5,121 nt of DNA from Geopsychrobacter sp. Lineage in GTDB: Bacteria > Desulfobacterota > Desulfuromonadia > Desulfuromonadales > Geopsychrobacteraceae. Shown piece by piece: positions 4,792 through 5,121 of this stretch. The notes under the pieces were generated by a model. It searched no databases and was not told the origin of the DNA. It was given only the letters and a program-made list of their open reading frames with translations. The stretch lies in assembly GCA_030620915.1 (NCBI GenBank), contig JAUXIR010000161.1, forward strand, positions 1 through 5,121, in the 5' to 3' direction. Each line of letters starts with the position of its first letter. The first letter of the stretch is position 1. The translations under genes were made by a program, and so were the position numbers.

Positions 4792-5121
4792 ATGCCGGAC
4801 CAAAATATCAAAATTGGAGAAAAAGCCAGGAGCCTGAGGAGCAAGAAGGGGATGTCGATCGAAGATGTTTCCAAGCTATCCGGGATATCCGCATCAGTCA
4901 TTGCCGGGATTGAAGATCATACCGTCTCTCCACCTTTGGGAAATATTGTCAGCCTGGCAAAAGCCTTACAGGTTGCAGTCGGAGATATTCTTGGCGATAG
5001 CGCTGATTCCTCGTTTTGCATCGTCAGGAGTGACGACAGGGATGCCGTGTCCCGTTTCAGCTCAGCCGGCAAGTCTGGTGGCTACAGCTATGAGTCCCTC
5101 GGCCACCAGAAGCAAAACCGA
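4792..5121 (+). CDS. XRE-family transcriptional regulator, probable HTH-cupin type (cut at the window edge)
   Basis: The first 110 residues are present and the frame is open at the right edge, so the gene is incomplete here, not broken. Residues about 6-67 form an XRE/Cro-type helix-turn-helix: IGEKARSLRSKKGMS, then DVSKLSGISASVIAGIE as the two DNA-contacting helices, then SPPLGNIVSLAKALQVAVGDIL. Residues after about 73 leave the HTH, and YSYESLGHQKQNR (98-110) resembles the entry into the C-terminal cupin of HTH-cupin regulators, which bind a small ligand. That domain is inferred, since most of it lies outside the window. ATG 4792 is fixed by AAGGAG (4779-4784) with a seven-base spacer; this SD could fold with TTCCT (4772-4776) into a tiny hairpin. 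The gene is divergent from azlCD. It may regulate its own downstream operon, azlCD, or both. Confidence 0.88.
   Translation, partial: MPDQNIKIGEKARSLRSKKGMSIEDVSKLSGISASVIAGIEDHTVSPPLGNIVSLAKALQVAVGDILGDSADSSFCIVRSDDRDAVSRFSSAGKSGGYSYESLGHQKQNR

Noticed and set aside
1..5121. Mobile elements, CRISPR arrays, tRNA or rRNA genes
   Set aside because: No transposase, long terminal repeats, spaced direct repeats or tRNA-like cloverleaf was seen on either strand.

Overview
This window looks like an ordinary stretch of bacterial chromosome with densely packed genes on both strands. Shine-Dalgarno (SD) sequences are mostly strong, GC content is moderate, and no mobile element, RNA gene or CRISPR array is visible. 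The gene set would fit a delta-type proteobacterium of the Desulfuromonadales/Geobacterales kind: a creatininase-family protein, rsmD-coaD, a short HD-type dGTPase, yhbY, azlCD and an XRE-cupin type regulator. That assignment rests on general resemblance of the proteins, so it is only a moderate-confidence guess.

Layout from left to right. A short leader (1-35) with a small hairpin over the SD precedes a creatininase-family amidohydrolase gene (36-758, +). It converges, with a 5-base gap, on the two-gene unit rsmD-coaD (1830-764, -), whose genes overlap by ATGA. A roughly 125-base divergent gap (1831-1955) separates rsmD from dgt (1956-3089, +). dgt converges on yhbY (3412-3107, -) across 17 bases that contain part of a hairpin. 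Upstream of yhbY on the same strand lies azlC-azlD (4536-3515, -), with a TTGA overlap, followed by an 87-base gap up to the annotation's longest yhbY frame; that gap holds a predicted hairpin. A 255-base divergent region (4537-4791) carries candidate promoters and several inverted repeats. It precedes an XRE-family regulator (4792 onward, +) that runs off the right edge just as its probable cupin domain begins.

Functionally the window combines housekeeping and transport. RsmD methylates 16S rRNA and YhbY assists 50S assembly. CoaD makes dephospho-CoA, and Dgt-like HD hydrolases remove dNTPs. AzlCD is a two-component exporter of branched-chain amino acids. The regulator could control its own downstream operon, azlCD, or both; the shared intergenic region is the part most worth testing.

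I do not see a previously undescribed system. The best leads are regulatory: a symmetric sigma-54-like element at 4724-4740, overlapping inverted repeats on the candidate azlC promoter, and an azlD SD that also encodes the Arg-rich tail of AzlC. The true substrate of the creatininase-family enzyme is also open.
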